Part shown: in pieces, positions 8,412 to 17,717 of the stretch
Layout: each line of letters begins with the position of its first letter
How positions within the stretch are numbered: position 1 is the first letter of the stretch
Source: CAYNUJ01 sp964573255
GTDB lineage: Bacteria > Bacteroidota > Ignavibacteria > Ignavibacteriales > Melioribacteraceae
Length of the DNA stretch: 64,000 nucleotides
NCBI GenBank assembly: GCA_964573255.1
Contig: CAZNJB010000020.1
Coordinates: 1-64,000, forward strand
Reading direction: 5' to 3'
Notes under the pieces: model-generated
Told to the model about the DNA's origin: nothing
Databases searched by the model: none
Seen by the model: the letters and a program-made list of their open reading frames with translations, nothing else
Program-made: the position numbers and the translations under genes

Positions 8412-9795
8412 AGTCGAAGAGATTTAAGATTGGGCGTAATTTCAATTTTGTTTCTTCAAATTCCGTTACGGGATCTGAGCCTTCCACAATGCCGCAACCG
8501 GCAAAAGCGTAAATGTTGTTTTTCTGCATTAATGCGCTTCGGATTGCAACGGCAAATTCACCTTCGTCATTGAAATTGAACCAACCAATTGTTCCGGTAT
8601 ATAAACCGCGGTTATGTTTTTCTTTGGAGAGTATGGTGTTCATAGCTGCAGACCACGGAGTACCGCAAATTGCCGGAGTAGGGTGAACCTCTTTTAAGAA
8701 TGAAAATACAGGCCTTTTGCTTCTGAGTTTAGCTTTAATAGGCGTCCAAAGATGCTGTATGTTCGGCAATTTTCTGATAATTGGTTTGGATTCGTATTCA
8801 ACGTCATCTGCAAAAGAAGAAAAGGATTGAGCTATAAAATCGACAACAGCCTTCTGTTCGTTCAAATTTTTTACACTGTGCAACAATTCCTCTTCCAATT
8901 TGCGGTCTTCTTCCAGCGTTTTACCGCGCGGAATTGAACCGGCGAGTGCGTCCGCTTCAACGTATCCGTTACTGAATTTTGCGAGTCGTTCGGGAGAAGC
9001 GCCAAAAAATATCGAATCTCTTTTACGGAATGCGAAGACGTAGCAATAAGGGTAGCGGTTAACCAATTGTTTAAGCAAATTGCTCAGGTCGGGTTCCCTC
9101 TCTAAAGTCAATTTAATTTCACGTGAGAGGACTATTTTATGGAAATCTCCTTTCGCAATGCCATCCAAAGCATTTTCAATCATCTCTTTCCAGATGTCGA
9201 ATTCCGCTTCATCGCTTAAGTTTGTATCTATGATTTTAGGTGTTTTGATCTCTGAAATACCGTTTGTGTTAAGCTCTTCCATCAACTCCGATGTTAAGCG
9301 GGCATTAAAAATATTTTTCGGATCGTAATCATAAATAGAAGTAACGAGATAATATTTCCCTTCGGTTTTCATCAGTATCGTTTGAGGTACGAACCAATCG
9401 GAATCAGCGTAATCTTTCCATAATTCGCTATTGCCGTTAGGCGCAAATTTCAAGCTGCCCACAAAAAGGGGTAAGGATTTTAACTCATACGCATCTTCGT
9501 TAGATATTACCTTTCCTGTTAAGGCATTCAATTGCTCTTCGGTTCCTGCCACTCTATCAGGACCGTTATTCCTAATAGAATAAACGCTTCCGAAGGCAAT
9601 GAAAGAGTAACCTAAGGCAGGTTCCTCCCAATATAAAAATTGATCTTCCCTTTTTAATAGTTTGTTTATCGCAGTATGAAAATTTATTTTTTCAATTTCT
9701 TCGATATACCGGAAGATTTTTCTTTCTGCAGGGAGTACTCCTTCCTTTGTAGCGGAGTCAATAAAGGTTTCGATATTTTCAACGGGGTAATCCAA
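8389..9795 (-). CDS. menF: Isochorismate synthase
   Basis: Chorismate-binding enzyme of 468 residues that converts chorismate to isochorismate. Visible motifs are HKIVLSREI with Lys220 (water-activating lysine), FFGASPERL (260-268), AGSIPRG (282-288), VHPTPAICGTP (367-377) and GLYTGTIGW (394-402). It is the first gene of the seven-gene operon, with a Bacteroidota-type promoter 30 bases upstream. Salicylate or anthranilate synthase alternatives are excluded by context. Confidence 0.93.
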   Translation of the reverse strand: MDYPVENIETFIDSATKEGVLPAERKIFRYIEEIEKINFHTAINKLLKREDQFLYWEEPALGYSFIAFGSVYSIRNNGPDRVAGTEEQLNALTGKVISNEDAYELKSLPLFVGSLKFAPNGNSELWKDYADSDWFVPQTILMKTEGKYYLVTSIYDYDPKNIFNARLTSELMEELNTNGISEIKTPKIIDTNLSDEAEFDIWKEMIENALDGIAKGDFHKIVLSREIKLTLEREPDLSNLLKQLVNRYPYCYVFAFRKRDSIFFGASPERLAKFSNGYVEADALAGSIPRGKTLEEDRKLEEELLHSVKNLNEQKAVVDFIAQSFSSFADDVEYESKPIIRKLPNIQHLWTPIKAKLRSKRPVFSFLKEVHPTPAICGTPWSAAMNTILSKEKHNRGLYTGTIGWFNFNDEGEFAVAIRSALMQKNNIYAFAGCGIVEGSDPVTEFEETKLKLRPILNLFDYEEKNKS

Positions 9796-9824
9796 AATGA
9801 CCGCATAATCTATAATTCAATTTT

Positions 9825-9855
9825 CAAATATATATTGTAGATTTGAAGTTTCAAA
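9825..9855 (-). promoter_or_regulatory. Promoter of the men operon (TTTG-N19-TATATTTG)
   Basis: On the minus strand TTTG (9855 to 9852) is followed after 19 bases by TATATTTG (9832 to 9825), matching the Bacteroidota vegetative consensus TTTG/TAnnTTTG. The menF ATG lies 30 bases downstream, leaving a short leader. On the plus strand TAGATTTG (9838-9845) could be a -7 element for the divergent gene at 9884, but it lacks a -33 partner. Confidence 0.6.
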
Positions 9856-9883
9856 TTTCTCAATTGTCAGACTTACATTTTTA

Positions 9884-10534
9884 ATGATAAGAAAATTCAA
9901 TCATAAAAACCGACAAATAAAATACTTAGTTAGATTTTCCGGACGGGCAAGGCGAGTTTCGATAAATATAAGGGAGGGGAATATTTTTTTAGTGGTCCCT
10001 TTAGGTTTTTCCGTGACAAAGGCTGAGGAATTTATACGCTCGAAAGGGGATTGGATTATTAAGCATTTAAGTGCAGTGCCGGAGAAAAGGAAAGGTTTGA
10101 TTTACCGCGGCAGAAGAATGGAACCCGTTTATAAAAATGAAGGGATAACATTCAGGGAAAAGGAATCGGATAAGAATTTGGAAATTAACGATGACATTAT
10201 GTCGCAGTTCAATAACTGGATGTATTTTGTAGCTAAAAATTATATTCCCTCGAGAACTGTCGAATTTGCAAATAAATACAAATTCCGCTTTAACAGAATT
10301 AGAGTGAAGAAATTACGAAGCAGATGGGGTAGTTGTTCCTCACGCGGTAATTTGTCTTTTAATTACAAATTGATGCAATTCCCGGACGAAGTAATAGATT
10401 ATGTTATCATCCACGAACTTTGCCATACCAAAGAAATGAACCATTCGCAGCGGTTTTGGCAATTGGTAGCAGAAATTATTCCCAATTATAAAGAACTGAA
10501 AACAATTTTAAGAAACGGTACAATCGGAAATTAA
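9884..10534 (+). CDS. YgjP/DUF45-type metallopeptidase-like protein
   Basis: The product has 216 residues of the YgjP (COG1451, DUF45) family. RSRWGSCSSRGNLSFNY (145-161) is the family signature, followed by the zinc motif HELCH (177-181) and a third His (H187). The fold resembles SprT/zincin proteases. The true substrate of the family is not firmly established, and members often neighbour restriction or nucleotide genes. Here it stands alone, divergent from menF. Confidence 0.85.
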   Translation: MIRKFNHKNRQIKYLVRFSGRARRVSINIREGNIFLVVPLGFSVTKAEEFIRSKGDWIIKHLSAVPEKRKGLIYRGRRMEPVYKNEGITFREKESDKNLEINDDIMSQFNNWMYFVAKNYIPSRTVEFANKYKFRFNRIRVKKLRSRWGSCSSRGNLSFNYKLMQFPDEVIDYVIIHELCHTKEMNHSQRFWQLVAEIIPNYKELKTILRNGTIGN

Positions 10535-10620
10535 TACCGCTCGTCTCTATTCCGATCAAATGTTTATTCTAATTCTACCGGTTTAATCCGAATGAAAACG
10601 ATATCGGGAAAAATGTATTG

Positions 10621-11331
10621 TTAAATTTCCTTCTCGAATTGTTTGAAATAAAATTTAAAGATGCTCTCTTCCGTTTTAATCGAAATCACCAATCTTGTCG
10701 CGGATTTAACCATTGGGAAAATTACCAAACCCCCGATGGATTCTTCATTTTTTAACTCGGTTAATCTAAGCACTTCGTTTTTCCAAAATTCACGTTCTTG
10801 TTGAATCGATTCTTTTGTGTTTTCATATTCGTAACGGTCTTCTTCCATCTCCTCCAGCCATTCTCCTCCTTCATCCACAGGGTCAGTTTCGGAATTATTA
10901 TCTACTATGCTTGCAACTACTCCGAATGTTGCAAACAAACAGTTTAATTCCCTATGAGTTTCATAAGTCTCATCAAGCTCGTGTTCATAGATGTTCAGCT
11001 CCGATAATTTCTCTTCCGGATTTACTGCCGGAAATGTTTTACCGGAAAGATTAATATCATTTGAAGAAATAATTGTCATGCTGATATTTTCCGGGGAGAG
11101 AGTGACTTTTTTATCCCCCTGATTTTCGGCGTAGAGAAAGAAATAAGTATTATTTTCGGAGTAATGCTCGAAGTTTAAAGAAAGTGAAAGACCGTCTTTT
11201 TCCAATTCGATAATTTTTCTTCCTTGATAGATCTCGTAATTATCCGATGGTTCTATTACATAGACAGTTGAACTGCAGCCAATAACCAGCGTTGAAAAAA
11301 TTACTACAAGCAATTTATTGAGCATTTTCAT
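10621..11331 (-). CDS. Hypothetical lipoprotein
   Basis: I choose ATG 11331 (236 residues) because GGAG lies 9 bases upstream. The open frame extends to an upstream ATG at 11382. The protein begins with a lipoprotein signal (LLVVIFSTLVIGC, lipobox VIGC) and is then acidic. A probable coiled-coil segment lies roughly at residues 130-180 (EDRYEYENTKESIQQERE). The C-terminal beta-rich part may be an immunoglobulin-like domain. I recognise no family. It is convergent with the YgjP-like gene and has no visible terminator. Confidence 0.6.
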   Translation of the reverse strand: MKMLNKLLVVIFSTLVIGCSSTVYVIEPSDNYEIYQGRKIIELEKDGLSLSLNFEHYSENNTYFFLYAENQGDKKVTLSPENISMTIISSNDINLSGKTFPAVNPEEKLSELNIYEHELDETYETHRELNCLFATFGVVASIVDNNSETDPVDEGGEWLEEMEEDRYEYENTKESIQQEREFWKNEVLRLTELKNEESIGGLVIFPMVKSATRLVISIKTEESIFKFYFKQFEKEI

Positions 11332-11607
11332 GTTGAATATCTCCATCTTTATATTTTTATAATGAACTTGTACTTTGAACATTTTTTATGCCAATTTATC
11401 ACCCTTATTTCCCTTAGAAAAAGTATTATTTTTTGATTGAGTGTATAATTTTTTAATGAAAATGTAAGAAATACTGGACGTATTAAGCGCGTAAAAAACG
11501 TAAAATTACCGAAAATAATTATATAAAGTAAAATAATTTGCAAATCAAAGGGCTCTTGGCTAATTTTTGGGCTGTTAATTGAAACTACATTAAAAAATGG
11601 AGATAAC

Positions 11608-11820
11608 ATGTCTCTTTTTGAGCATTCTTGGCTGCCATTTATATATTTATACGGAGTTGGCGGTTTATTCTTTTTAATAGGAATGATTATAATAATCAAA
11701 AGTAAGGCACTGAATACTAAATTAAAACGTCACAGATATTGGCTAAAAGTATTAGTATTCGGTTTTTTCTATTTTGTAATATTTCATGCATTTTTCACAA
11801 TTTTAGCACTATATTGGTAG
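11608..11820 (+). CDS. Small two-helix membrane protein upstream of the symporter
   Basis: The product has 70 residues with two hydrophobic helices (about 10-30 and 46-68) separated by a basic loop (KSKALNTKLKRHR). GGAG precedes the ATG at the right distance. It ends 3 bases before the symporter ATG and is co-oriented. It may be an accessory subunit, like the small subunits found with some sodium:solute symporters, although I cannot identify the family. Confidence 0.65.
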   Translation: MSLFEHSWLPFIYLYGVGGLFFLIGMIIIIKSKALNTKLKRHRYWLKVLVFGFFYFVIFHAFFTILALYW

Positions 11821-11823
11821 AAT

Positions 11824-13944
11824 ATGGAAAATCACGCCCCAATTAATTTCGAAACTTTTCATAATATCGGAACTGCCACCGATTGGATAATAATGATAGC
11901 ATATTTTGTTATCGTTATGTTATTTGGCAGTTATTTCGGAAAATATAACAGAAGCACAAAGGACTTCTTCTTCGGCGGAAGAAGATTTACCTGGTGGCTT
12001 ATCGCATTTTCTATTGTTGCTACCGGAGTTGGAAGTCACAGTTTTATTAAATATTCGGCAAAAGGATTTGAGCATGGTTTTTCTTCAACAATGACGTATA
12101 TCAACGATTGGTTTTTTATGCCGCTGTTTATGTTTGGCTGGCTGCCGATTGTTGTTTATACAAAAATCCGTTCAATTCCTGAATATTTTGAAAAACGGTT
12201 CTCCCCGTCCGCTCGGTTCTTAGCAACATTTTTACTGCTCCTTTATATGATCGGATATATCGGAATCGGGTTCCTCACTTTGGGTAAAGCCGCGCTTCCT
12301 TTGCTTCCTAAGGATTTTACCTTCCTGGGAATGCATTTCGATGTAACGTTGATGGGAGTAGTTGTTTTCATTTCGATAATTACGGGAATTTATATCACTT
12401 TCGGCGGACAAACTGCGGTAATATTTACCGATTTGCTACAAGGAGCGATATTATTATTTGCCGGAATTCTCCTCTTTTTCTTGGGTGTTTCTTATTTAGG
12501 AGGCTGGGAAACATTCTGGAGCATACTTCCCGTCGAATGGAAACTTCCTTTGGCTAATTATAATAATCCACCAGATTTTAATTTCGTCGGTATATTTTGG
12601 CAGGATGGAGTAGCCGGTTCTATTGGGTTCCTGTTTATGAATATGGGACTGATTATGAGATTTATGGCTACGAAAAGCGTTGATGAAGGAAGAAAAGCCG
12701 CTGCATTCAATGTTTTGTTCATGCTTCCTATTTCTGCTGTAGTTGTCGGTAATGCAGGCTGGGTTGGCAAAGCAATTTCGATTGTTCAACCGGATGTGGT
12801 TCCACCGAATACAGCACCAGATCAGATTTTTGTAGTCGTTGCAAATATTGTATCGAGCCCCGGAGTATTTGGTTTTATTATGGCATCTTTAACTGCGGCG
12901 TTAATGTCTACAGTAGATACACTCATAAATGCTACTGCGGCAATTTATATCAACGATATTCACCGTCCTCTTTTGAAATTCTTCAAGAAAGATAAGATGG
13001 AGGAGAAAGTTCGGGATAAAAAAGAATTAAATGCAGCCCGGTATTCATCTGCAATTATTACAGTACTCGGTGTAATTGCTGTTCTTGCATTCAAAAGTTT
13101 CCCGACTGTGTACGAAGCGCACGGATTTTTCCATTCCACTTTAACACCGCCATTGGTAGTTGCGATATTCCTCGGTATTTTCTGGAAGCGCTACACTCCG
13201 GGAGCAGTTATCGCTACATTTGTTGCCGGCGTTGCTCTTATGATTTTGGGCTCCGCTCATCCCGATACACTAATCGCTCCGTTTGATCACGGAATTAAAA
13301 TGAACCCGGCTCATCCATATAGTTATATTCGAGCACTTTACAATACTTTCGTTTGTGCTGCGGTCGGTGTTGTTATTACGTGGTCAGAAGGTGGAATTAA
13401 AAAAATTGCAGATTCAATAAAAGCCCGGAAAAACGGTAATACAATTACATATATATTAGTTGTCGTTTCTGTAATTCTGTTCTTGCTTGTAACTTTCAAT
13501 GTATTATCGGTTTGGGTATTATTTATTTTTGCAGTTATTTTGGCTTTCCTCATTTCTATTGTTTCAAATTACTTTATTTCCTACGATTCGTTTGATAATA
13601 CAGAAGGCTTGACCGTTTGGTCTGTGCAAAAGGCAAAAGAAATGTTCAAGGGAAGTAAGTTGAACGAAGAGGAAGGTGAAAAAGTTAAAGTAGCTTGGAA
13701 ATTGAAAGAAGAAGAAGACGGAACGATTAATTTCTCCAAACAAGATATGGCTAAGATGAAAGCCAATGTAGGCGATTTGGTTTATATCTCCGATCATCGT
13801 AAATGGCTCGGTGGACTGAAATCGATTCACTCGGTTTACGGAGAACCGCACGATGAAGACGGTGTTGTTTATATTAGTAAGGAAGATATGTTAAACGGTC
13901 AATTTGTTGAAGGTAAATTTCTTGTAGCGGAAAAAGAAATGTAA
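11824..13944 (+). CDS. Sodium:solute symporter (SSS family)
   Basis: Inner-membrane transporter of 706 residues. The core shows SSS features: helix 1 with ATDWIIMIAYF, the STKDFFFGGRRFTWWLIAFSIVAT region, GVGSHSF, the YITFGGQTAVIFTDLLQG segment, and FIMASLTAALMSTVDTLINA near the sodium site. The C-terminal approx. 120 residues are soluble and charged (EEEGEKVKVAWKLKEEEDG), longer than a minimal member. Substrate cannot be read from sequence; sugars, myo-inositol, carboxylates or sialic acid are possible. A strong terminator follows. Confidence 0.88.
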   Translation: MENHAPINFETFHNIGTATDWIIMIAYFVIVMLFGSYFGKYNRSTKDFFFGGRRFTWWLIAFSIVATGVGSHSFIKYSAKGFEHGFSSTMTYINDWFFMPLFMFGWLPIVVYTKIRSIPEYFEKRFSPSARFLATFLLLLYMIGYIGIGFLTLGKAALPLLPKDFTFLGMHFDVTLMGVVVFISIITGIYITFGGQTAVIFTDLLQGAILLFAGILLFFLGVSYLGGWETFWSILPVEWKLPLANYNNPPDFNFVGIFWQDGVAGSIGFLFMNMGLIMRFMATKSVDEGRKAAAFNVLFMLPISAVVVGNAGWVGKAISIVQPDVVPPNTAPDQIFVVVANIVSSPGVFGFIMASLTAALMSTVDTLINATAAIYINDIHRPLLKFFKKDKMEEKVRDKKELNAARYSSAIITVLGVIAVLAFKSFPTVYEAHGFFHSTLTPPLVVAIFLGIFWKRYTPGAVIATFVAGVALMILGSAHPDTLIAPFDHGIKMNPAHPYSYIRALYNTFVCAAVGVVITWSEGGIKKIADSIKARKNGNTITYILVVVSVILFLLVTFNVLSVWVLFIFAVILAFLISIVSNYFISYDSFDNTEGLTVWSVQKAKEMFKGSKLNEEEGEKVKVAWKLKEEEDGTINFSKQDMAKMKANVGDLVYISDHRKWLGGLKSIHSVYGEPHDEDGVVYISKEDMLNGQFVEGKFLVAEKEM

Positions 13945-13962
13945 AATGCTGATTAAATAAAT

Positions 13963-13995
13963 AAAAAAGCGGATAAGAAATTATCCGCTTTTTTT
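13963..13995. terminator. Bidirectional intrinsic terminator
   Basis: GCGGATAA (13969-13976), loop GAAA, TTATCCGC (13981-13988), with an A-run before and a T-run after. It serves both the symporter gene and the convergent peptidase gene at 14014. Confidence 0.9.
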
Positions 13996-14013
13996 ATTTT
14001 AAAGGTATAATAA

Positions 14014-15138
14014 TTATAAACCCAATTTATCCTTAATTTCGACGGGAACAGCATCTTTGTGAACGAGTATAGCAACTGTTTTTAATTTTACATATTCTTC
14101 GGACATATACCAAAATCCGTCGAATATTTTACCTTCGGTTCCCCAAGAATTTTTCACATAATAGAATTTTTTGCCATTGTCGTCTTTGGCAATTCCTACA
14201 ATATGCATTAAGTGATCGTCTGTAACATCGAAATTGTCGAAAGCTTCCTGTCTCATTTCCTGAGTTACTTTCTTTTCTTCAACCGGGTAATCGTCCTTAT
14301 CGGCATTATCAACGGGAATAACAGCGTATCCTTTATCCCTGTAAAAATTATCTCTTCCTACATCACCGTCCCAAGCTACTGAATAGCCGTTTTTAATGGC
14401 GTTATCAATAACCGAAATTAACTCATTGAGTGGGATATTGTAGTAATAATCATTCGTCCAGTTATCGGGTATTTCTAGAATGAATTTTGTATAAAAAGGA
14501 TGATGAGTGTAAGATGTTAATTCTATATAGTCATTTGTATTCAATCCCGATTCTTCGAAAAACGATTTCGGAGTGTAAGTCTTGCCGTTATATTCAAATT
14601 CTTCAGGAGGTTCTCCTAAGTAGATATCTAAAATGGCTTCGGTTACTTCCTTATAGTTAGTTGAAATCTTTCCGTTCTGTTTAAGAACCCCGTCGAGTGC
14701 GCCTTTCAAAACGGAGGACAATTCTCTGTGGTTGTAAGTTTTGGGATCGTCAATATTCCCGTCGTAAACAGCTTCGGGAACCATACCGAATTTATTAAAT
14801 ACGTGGAGAACGTCGTGTGCTTGTCCTCCCTCTCCGAAATTAGCCTTGCCGTGATAGCGTATATATTTTTCTGCTTTTAAGGGATAAGTCATTCTAACGG
14901 TAAACATTTCTGAAATATCGTAAGGCTGTTTACCGATACGCATAAGTTCCGTTTCCCAGAAAGAAGTTGTAGCGAATGCCCAGCAGGTACCGGTTTTGCA
15001 TTGCGTCTTTATCGGTGTGGTTTCGACTTCATATACCATTTCAAAATTTGGTGAAGTCTCTTTTTCCTGGGCAAATACGGTAACAAAGAAGCAGAGTGAC
15101 AAGAATAATGTAGTTATACTTTTCAATTTATGCTCCAT
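14014..15138 (-). CDS. Secreted papain-fold (C1B, bleomycin-hydrolase-like) cysteine peptidase
   Basis: The product has 374 residues with a signal peptide ending near VFAQ (24). The catalytic residues are visible: Gln46 and Cys52 in TQCKTGTCWAFA, His312 in HLMHIVGI, and Asn330 in YYVKNSWG. The arrangement and insertions match the C1B bleomycin hydrolase/PepC type, although those are usually cytoplasmic; exported versions occur in Bacteroidota. It probably degrades peptides in the periplasm or outside. It is divergent from the isoaspartyl peptidase gene across an 85-base gap. Confidence 0.88.
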   Translation of the reverse strand: MEHKLKSITTLFLSLCFFVTVFAQEKETSPNFEMVYEVETTPIKTQCKTGTCWAFATTSFWETELMRIGKQPYDISEMFTVRMTYPLKAEKYIRYHGKANFGEGGQAHDVLHVFNKFGMVPEAVYDGNIDDPKTYNHRELSSVLKGALDGVLKQNGKISTNYKEVTEAILDIYLGEPPEEFEYNGKTYTPKSFFEESGLNTNDYIELTSYTHHPFYTKFILEIPDNWTNDYYYNIPLNELISVIDNAIKNGYSVAWDGDVGRDNFYRDKGYAVIPVDNADKDDYPVEEKKVTQEMRQEAFDNFDVTDDHLMHIVGIAKDDNGKKFYYVKNSWGTEGKIFDGFWYMSEEYVKLKTVAILVHKDAVPVEIKDKLGL

Positions 15139-15223
15139 ATTTTATGTTTAAATGATTTTGGTTAATTTGAATTGCAAAATATTGTAAAACTAAAAAATAG
15201 ACAATCTAAATAAGGTGGTTAAA

Positions 15224-16255
15224 ATGAAAAAATATATCATATCAACACTTTTTTTATTGCTTATTTTATTTGGCTTAAATTCTTGTATAAAAGAATTTAA
15301 ACCGGGAGAATCTAAGACAAAACTGATTAATTACGGTTTAGTTGTTCACGGAGGAGCGGGATATATTTATAAAGGCAGATATACTAAGGAACAGGAAGAA
15401 GAATACAAAGCGAAATTAGAAGAGGCATTAAACGTTGGCTTGGAAATACTTGCCAATGGTGGCAGCAGCGTAGATGCAGTTGAAAAAGTGATTAATGTAT
15501 TGGAAGATTCCCCGCTGTTCAATGCTGGTAAGGGCGCGGTTATGACATCCGAAAAAACATGCGAATTAGACGCATCTATTATGGATGGTAAAACAATAAA
15601 TGCCGGAGCGGTTGCCGGAGTTAAGCGTGTTAAGAATCCGATTTCCTTGGCAAGAAAAGTTATGGAGGTTTCACCTCACGTAATGCTTGCCGGCAGAGGA
15701 GCAGAAGCTTTTGCTGAAGAGATGGGGTTCGAGTTGGTTGATAATTCTTACTTTTACACGGATAAAAGATTAAAAGAGATCGAGAGAATGCATAAGGAAA
15801 AGGAACAAGCTTTGCTTAATGAATACAACGATTATAAGTTTGGAACTGTAGGATGCGTTGCTCTCGATAAAGAAGGTAATTTAGCTGCAGGTACTTCTAC
15901 CGGTGGTATGGCGAATAAAAAATTCGGAAGAATTGGCGATTCGCCGATAATAGGTGCCGGTACTTATGCAAATAATAATACTTGCGCAGTAAGTGCTACT
16001 GGTCACGGTGAGTTTTTTATCAGGAATGTTGTAACCCACGATATTTCTGCTCTTATGGAATATAAGGGGTGGAGTCTTAAGAAAGCTGCTAATAAAGTTA
16101 TAATGGATAAACTCGTTAAACAAAAAGCCTCTGGCGGCGTAATTGCAATAGACAAATATGGTAATATTGCGATGCCGTTCAACACTAAAGGAATGTTCCG
16201 GGGTTATGCTACGGATAAAACAGCACCGGTTATTTTATTATACGAAAACGAATAA
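15224..16255 (+). CDS. Isoaspartyl peptidase / L-asparaginase (Ntn hydrolase), lipoprotein
   Basis: I choose ATG 15224 (343 residues) with AAGG 8 bases upstream, rather than the GTG at 15215. A lipoprotein signal (LLILFGLNSC, Cys21) precedes the N-terminal Ntn domain (GLVVHGGAG, NAGKGAVMT). The autocatalytic Thr208 begins TVGCVALDKEGNLAAGTSTGG-like sequence after KFG, where the precursor is expected to cleave into alpha and beta chains. The enzyme hydrolyses isoaspartyl dipeptides or asparagine. Its neighbour is another secreted peptidase, which suggests extracellular peptide use. Confidence 0.9.
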   Translation: MKKYIISTLFLLLILFGLNSCIKEFKPGESKTKLINYGLVVHGGAGYIYKGRYTKEQEEEYKAKLEEALNVGLEILANGGSSVDAVEKVINVLEDSPLFNAGKGAVMTSEKTCELDASIMDGKTINAGAVAGVKRVKNPISLARKVMEVSPHVMLAGRGAEAFAEEMGFELVDNSYFYTDKRLKEIERMHKEKEQALLNEYNDYKFGTVGCVALDKEGNLAAGTSTGGMANKKFGRIGDSPIIGAGTYANNNTCAVSATGHGEFFIRNVVTHDISALMEYKGWSLKKAANKVIMDKLVKQKASGGVIAIDKYGNIAMPFNTKGMFRGYATDKTAPVILLYENE

Positions 16256-16262
16256 AATTTAA

Positions 16263-16289
16263 GAGTGCCGCCTTTATTAGGCGGTACTC
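16263..16289. terminator. Terminator-like hairpin between convergent genes
   Basis: GAGTGCCGCC (16263-16272) pairs with GGCGGTACTC (16280-16289) apart from one G-T position, around a 7-base loop. There is no long T-run, and it overlaps the stop codon of the minus-strand gene. Confidence 0.6.
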
Positions 16290-16758
16290 ATTCATTCAAA
16301 TATTTTAAATAATTATGCAAAAAATATTCTGCCCACATCGTTCCGGCGCTTATCCAAAATAAATTTTCCCCTTTTACAAATACAAAATGGGTTTGTCCCA
16401 TTCCGTATGTTGTGAAAATTTTAAGATTTTTTATATTACTGTAATTTCCATTTGTAAACACTGGATTATTCTGTGAAATCTTTTTTGTCATCCTATTGAA
16501 ATATCTTTCTGCAGAAATAGAGTTGTTGTAGGTTGTTAAATAGATGATGCAATTTCCCTTTTCCCCGGAATAAAAAGCAATATTGTTTCTTGTGTCGGCA
16601 ACTGTCTTTCCGTGAAGTTTGTTGATGAATTCAGCTGCTTCACTACCAGATAGTTTTTTAGTAAGGGTAAAATCAAACAATGCATTTGGCAGGGGATTTT
16701 TATCCGAGCAAGTGCATAAAATTAATAATAATAGTAATAATAATTTATGTTGTCTCAT
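16288..16758 (-). CDS. Hypothetical small lipoprotein
   Basis: The product has 156 residues. It starts with a run of leucines ending in a lipobox-like LILCTC, then a domain beginning with LTKKLSGSEAAEFINKLHGK. The wording ISAERYFNRMTKKI and GMGQTHFVFVKGENLFWIS suggests a compact alpha/beta fold. I do not recognise the family. It is probably anchored in the outer membrane or periplasm. It is convergent with the asparaginase gene and has no operon partner. Confidence 0.6.
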   Translation of the reverse strand: MRQHKLLLLLLLILCTCSDKNPLPNALFDFTLTKKLSGSEAAEFINKLHGKTVADTRNNIAFYSGEKGNCIIYLTTYNNSISAERYFNRMTKKISQNNPVFTNGNYSNIKNLKIFTTYGMGQTHFVFVKGENLFWISAGTMWAEYFLHNYLKYLNE

Positions 16759-16836
16759 TTCTTACACTTATCTTATTCTATTTTTTAAAAATAAAATTTA
16801 GATACTATTTTTACACTCATTTTTAAGGAAATAAAG

Positions 16837-17712
16837 TTGAAAGATAAATTTTTACCTTTTCTGATTTTAGGTGCGTTATCCCTTATTTGGGGAAGTTCCT
16901 TCATCTTAATTAAGAAGGGGTTAATTGCATTTAGTCCCTTGGAAGTAGGTGCTTTGCGCATCTTTTTTGCATACATTGTAGCTTTGCCTTTAGCGATAAA
17001 ATATATCCCGAAATTCTTCAAAGAGAATTGGAAAAAATTGTTTTTATACGGAATGCTTACAAATCTAATTCCGGCTATATTATTTGCTAATGCCGAAACA
17101 GGACTTAGCAGTTCGTTGACGGGAATATTAAATTCAATAACACCTATTTTTACCTTAATTATAGGTGCTCTATTTTTTGCTACCAAAATAAAGTCGAAGC
17201 AATTGTTGGGGTTGTTCGTTAGTTTTATCGGTTCTGCAATTTTAAGTACTGTGGGTGGCGATGGGCAGTTAGGTTCTTTTAACTATTATGCTCTCTTTGT
17301 TGTTGCAGCAGCTATTTGTTACGGATACACCGCTAACATGGTTAAGGTTCATTTTAAAAATATGCACTCATTGGCGATAACTTCTATTGCATTGTTTACA
17401 GTTGGACCTTTGACATTTTTCTACTTAATATTTTCTGAAGTTCCAAATAAATTGCTGCAAGGAAGTGAAGCATCAATATTATCATTGATATATATTTTTA
17501 TACTTGGCGCTTTTGGTACTACATTTGCGTTGATACTTTTTAATAAGTTGATTCATCTAACTACTGCAGTTTTTGCGACAACTATAACATATATAATTCC
17601 AGTTATGGCAGTTATTTGGGGAGTTATAGACGGCGAAAGTATTTTTGCGTTTCATTTTGCCGGGATGTTATTGGTGATTTTAGGTGTTTATTTAATAAAT
17701 AAATTTAAGTGA
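16837..17712 (+). CDS. DMT-superfamily (EamA) transporter
   Basis: The product has 291 residues with about ten hydrophobic helices in two homologous halves. The first half carries the EamA signature ALSLIWGSSFILIKKGL and LSPLEVGALR-like sequence. The second half has the TTFALILFNKLI and FATTITYIIPVMAVIWG segments. The start is a TTG with AAGGA 7 bases upstream. These proteins export metabolites such as amino acids, but the substrate cannot be inferred. The next gene starts at its end. Confidence 0.85.
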   Translation: MKDKFLPFLILGALSLIWGSSFILIKKGLIAFSPLEVGALRIFFAYIVALPLAIKYIPKFFKENWKKLFLYGMLTNLIPAILFANAETGLSSSLTGILNSITPIFTLIIGALFFATKIKSKQLLGLFVSFIGSAILSTVGGDGQLGSFNYYALFVVAAAICYGYTANMVKVHFKNMHSLAITSIALFTVGPLTFFYLIFSEVPNKLLQGSEASILSLIYIFILGAFGTTFALILFNKLIHLTTAVFATTITYIIPVMAVIWGVIDGESIFAFHFAGMLLVILGVYLINKFK

Positions 17713-17717
17713 GAAAT

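Noticed and set aside
11349..11699. Minus-strand open frame of 116 codons between the lipoprotein and symporter genes
   Set aside because: It overlaps the better supported 70-residue gene (with GGAG) and reads as low-complexity Ile/Asn/Lys sequence without any domain.
11608..13944. Reading the 70-residue membrane protein as a frameshifted first part of the symporter
   Set aside because: The symporter has a complete N-terminus with its own ATG, and the small gene has a good ribosome site and stop; they are two genes.
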